Source: an uncultured Chitinophagaceae bacterium
GTDB lineage: Bacteria > Bacteroidota > Bacteroidia > Chitinophagales > Chitinophagaceae
NCBI GenBank assembly: GCA_937900675.1
Contig: CALCEA010000042.1
Location: 1 to 6,173 of the forward strand
Direction: 5' to 3'
DNA length: 6,173 nt
Shown: piece by piece, positions 4,329-6,173 of the stretch
How positions within the stretch are numbered: the first letter of the stretch is position 1
Layout: the number at the start of each line of letters is the position of its first letter
Notes under the pieces: generated by a model
What the model saw: only the letters and a program-made list of their open reading frames with translations
The model's database searches: none
Told to the model about the DNA's origin: nothing
Translations under genes and position numbers: made by a program

Positions 4329-6098
4329 TTATATATTTATTTGTTTTGCTTCTTTAATATCTATTCTTGCATTATATCCGTGTTTTTGTAACAAATAAAG
4401 AAGATTTGAGCCATTTAATAAAGTAATCGGTTTGCCTTTAGCAAATTCATAAGCATCTGGCCCATAGTCAGCAGTTGTAACTAAAATACCTTTTGTTGCC
4501 CCTTCGTGATTTAATGTTCCAAATAAATCTCTAACTGCAGAAACACCTACTGTATTTGTGTATCTTTTAGCTTGTATGACTATTTTTCCACCTCTAATTG
4601 GGTCTGGATCAAAAGCTATTGCATCTACACCTCCATCTCTTGAAGCTTGGGTAACTTTTACTTCACCTCCATTTGATTTAAATTCTCTCTCGAATACTTC
4701 TCTAATTAAATTTTCAAAATCTTCCCAGTCCATCATTGCCAAATTTGTAGATGAATCAAGTCCATCGACTACATTATAATGTTCGACGATTCTTTTATCA
4801 TCCTTGTTAATTGTAATTATAGGTTGAATTGGGTTTATGCCACTTAATTTACTACTTCCAACTCCTTTTAAACTTTTAAAACATGCTTTTACATCAATAT
4901 CTTTTAAATTTATATCTAGAAATTCCGATTTCATGACTTGGATAGACATAATACAAGAATTTATTCTATAACCTTTTGCTAAATTCAATGCATTAACCCA
5001 TCCGTTGAAGCAAATACTATCTATGTTATTGAATGTGTCTGCCTCAAAAATTTCATGAATTGTTCTCAAACAAATTCTATAAAGAGTTAAATCAAAGAGT
5101 TCATTTAATTGATTTTCGGTAAGAAAATATTCTTTTATTTCTTTTGAAACTAACTTAACTTCTTTTAGCCTTGGAAGAACATCAATTGGTGGCAAGTCAT
5201 AATCGATTACGAGTTGTTTATTTGTATCATTATAGACTAGCTTGAATGTTTTTGGAAAAGATTCTGGATAAACAGAGTTATTTAATACTATTTCGCAATA
5301 TTCTTCAACCGCGAAATCTATTCCGTTTTCATATTTTTCTTTGAGCTCATCTATATTTTTATTGAAAGTTTCTTGAATTCTATAGAATTCGTTTTTATTA
5401 TCAATCCAAATAGATTCAAGTTCGTCATACTTTTTTTTAATTTCAGTAACCTTAGAATTATATTCATTTAAAGAAATTTGGTACCTCTTTTTTTCTAAAT
5501 CATTAATGTTTTTGATTCTATTAATTTCAGATTCCCAAATTTTATGTTGATATTCAAATTCATCTTTGAATTTTTCTATCTTTTTTTTCTTTAAAGTCGG
5601 AAATAGTAAATCTAAAAAATTAAAATTTGGCTCAAAATCAACTGACTGTGGTTCAGAAGGCAACTCGATTAATTTAACTGTTTTTGGTTTTTCAATTTTC
5701 CCAATTTCATTATTAATTACATTTTTGGGATTTTCTATTTTATACTTAGATTTATCTTTTAAATCATTCCAGTTAACTGCATCATTCACAGAAAGAGTGT
5801 GAATTAAAATATTTTCTATTTGGTTTATTTTTCTTTTTGCAGTTATTGTCCTTTCTTCAGCAGTTTCTGATTTTTGTGTAATTAATCTTTTCTGAATAAA
5901 TATTGAAAATTTTTCTCTTAACTTCTCGACATATTCATTCATTTTATTTTTAAGAACTTCTTTGTCATAAGAAGTGATAATCTTGTGTTCATGCAAATCA
6001 CTGTGAATTATCTCAGCTATGTACTTTCTTTTCATTGTTCTGATTCCAACCCATTCTTCTGAAACAGTTATGTTAAGGTTTTTTTCAAAATCGTACAT
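4329..6098 (-). CDS. Mrr-type restriction endonuclease with N-terminal coiled coil
   Basis: A 589-aa protein whose C-terminal 130 residues form a PD-(D/E)xK nuclease of the Mrr family. The helix glutamate is E462 in DWEDFENLI, the acidic site is SRDGGVD (486-492; D492 of the GxD is the usual catalytic residue), and the QxK motif is IQAKRY with K511. It continues with VRDLFGTLNHEGATKGILVTT (522-542). All catalytic positions are intact. Residues about 168-256 are rich in Lys, Glu and Ile and look like a coiled coil. Residues about 285-450 form a central module (LPPIDVLPR, LRTIHEIFEAD, FNGWVNA, VVDGLDS) that I recall from actinobacterial proteins annotated only as restriction endonuclease. No signal peptide or membrane segment is seen. 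No methylase, specificity subunit or helicase is adjacent, so it may be a modification-dependent (type IV-like) enzyme or part of a defence function not yet assigned; this is inference. Base composition is lower in GC than its neighbours. ATG at 6098 fits the promoter found upstream. Confidence 0.88.
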   Translation of the reverse strand: MYDFEKNLNITVSEEWVGIRTMKRKYIAEIIHSDLHEHKIITSYDKEVLKNKMNEYVEKLREKFSIFIQKRLITQKSETAEERTITAKRKINQIENILIHTLSVNDAVNWNDLKDKSKYKIENPKNVINNEIGKIEKPKTVKLIELPSEPQSVDFEPNFNFLDLLFPTLKKKKIEKFKDEFEYQHKIWESEINRIKNINDLEKKRYQISLNEYNSKVTEIKKKYDELESIWIDNKNEFYRIQETFNKNIDELKEKYENGIDFAVEEYCEIVLNNSVYPESFPKTFKLVYNDTNKQLVIDYDLPPIDVLPRLKEVKLVSKEIKEYFLTENQLNELFDLTLYRICLRTIHEIFEADTFNNIDSICFNGWVNALNLAKGYRINSCIMSIQVMKSEFLDINLKDIDVKACFKSLKGVGSSKLSGINPIQPIITINKDDKRIVEHYNVVDGLDSSTNLAMMDWEDFENLIREVFEREFKSNGGEVKVTQASRDGGVDAIAFDPDPIRGGKIVIQAKRYTNTVGVSAVRDLFGTLNHEGATKGILVTTADYGPDAYEFAKGKPITLLNGSNLLYLLQKHGYNARIDIKEAKQINI

Positions 6099-6119
6099 TT
6101 ATTGTAGGTTTTAGAAATT

Positions 6120-6150
6120 CAAAAGTCACAAAAAAAATACCAACCGCAAA
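6120..6150 (-). promoter_or_regulatory. Predicted Bacteroidota-type promoter of the endonuclease gene
   Basis: On the - strand, a perfect TTTG (6150-6147) is followed after exactly 19 bases by GACTTTTG (6127-6120), which matches five of six conserved positions of the TAnnTTTG box. Transcription would start near 6116, about 17 bases before the ATG at 6098. This supports the chosen start codon and indicates that the endonuclease gene is the first gene of its transcript. The remaining bases to the window end hold nothing else I can identify. Confidence 0.6.
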
Positions 6151-6173
6151 GTGATTATAGAAATAGCACTTTT

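Overview
The window most likely comes from a member of the Bacteroidota, probably near Chitinophagales/Sphingobacteriales. This is inferred from four things: the style of the 23S and 5S rRNA; a short single-RRM protein with a glycine-rich tail; promoter-like pairs resembling the Bacteroidota type (TTTG, 19 bases, TAnnTTTG); and AT-rich translation starts without a Shine-Dalgarno sequence. No genus can be named from the sequence alone.

Layout. On the + strand, 1-632 is the end of a ribosomal RNA operon: the 3' part of 23S rRNA, a spacer of about 90 bases with a hairpin and no tRNA, a complete 5S rRNA, and an intrinsic terminator. Everything after this is on the - strand. Reading in the direction of transcription, from high to low coordinates, the order is: a 589-aa Mrr-type restriction endonuclease (6098-4329) with its own promoter; the ribosomal protein operon rpsF-rpsR-rplI (4132-2953), ending in a 14-bp terminator hairpin; a single-RRM RNA-binding protein (2731-2345) with its own promoter and terminator; and a two-gene unit of a YdhF-like aldo/keto reductase and a SAM-dependent methyltransferase (2255-606). 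This last unit runs convergently into the rRNA operon, and the final methyltransferase codons lie inside the rRNA terminator hairpin.

How the genes relate. Most of the window is translation housekeeping: rRNA, S6, S18, L9 and a probable RNA chaperone. The reductase and methyltransferase are separated by 9 bases and are probably co-transcribed, but their substrates cannot be read from the sequence. The endonuclease is the accessory element. It is visibly more AT-rich than its neighbours, has no modification methylase beside it, and combines a C-terminal PD-(D/E)xK Mrr domain with a coiled coil and a central module. From memory, that central module recurs in actinobacterial proteins annotated only as restriction endonuclease.

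No clearly new multi-gene system is visible. The points most worth a second look are the endonuclease architecture and its position upstream of rpsF without a clear terminator, the structured 96-base gap between rpsR and rplI, the alternative hairpins in the rpsF leader, and the gene/terminator overlap at the rRNA operon end.
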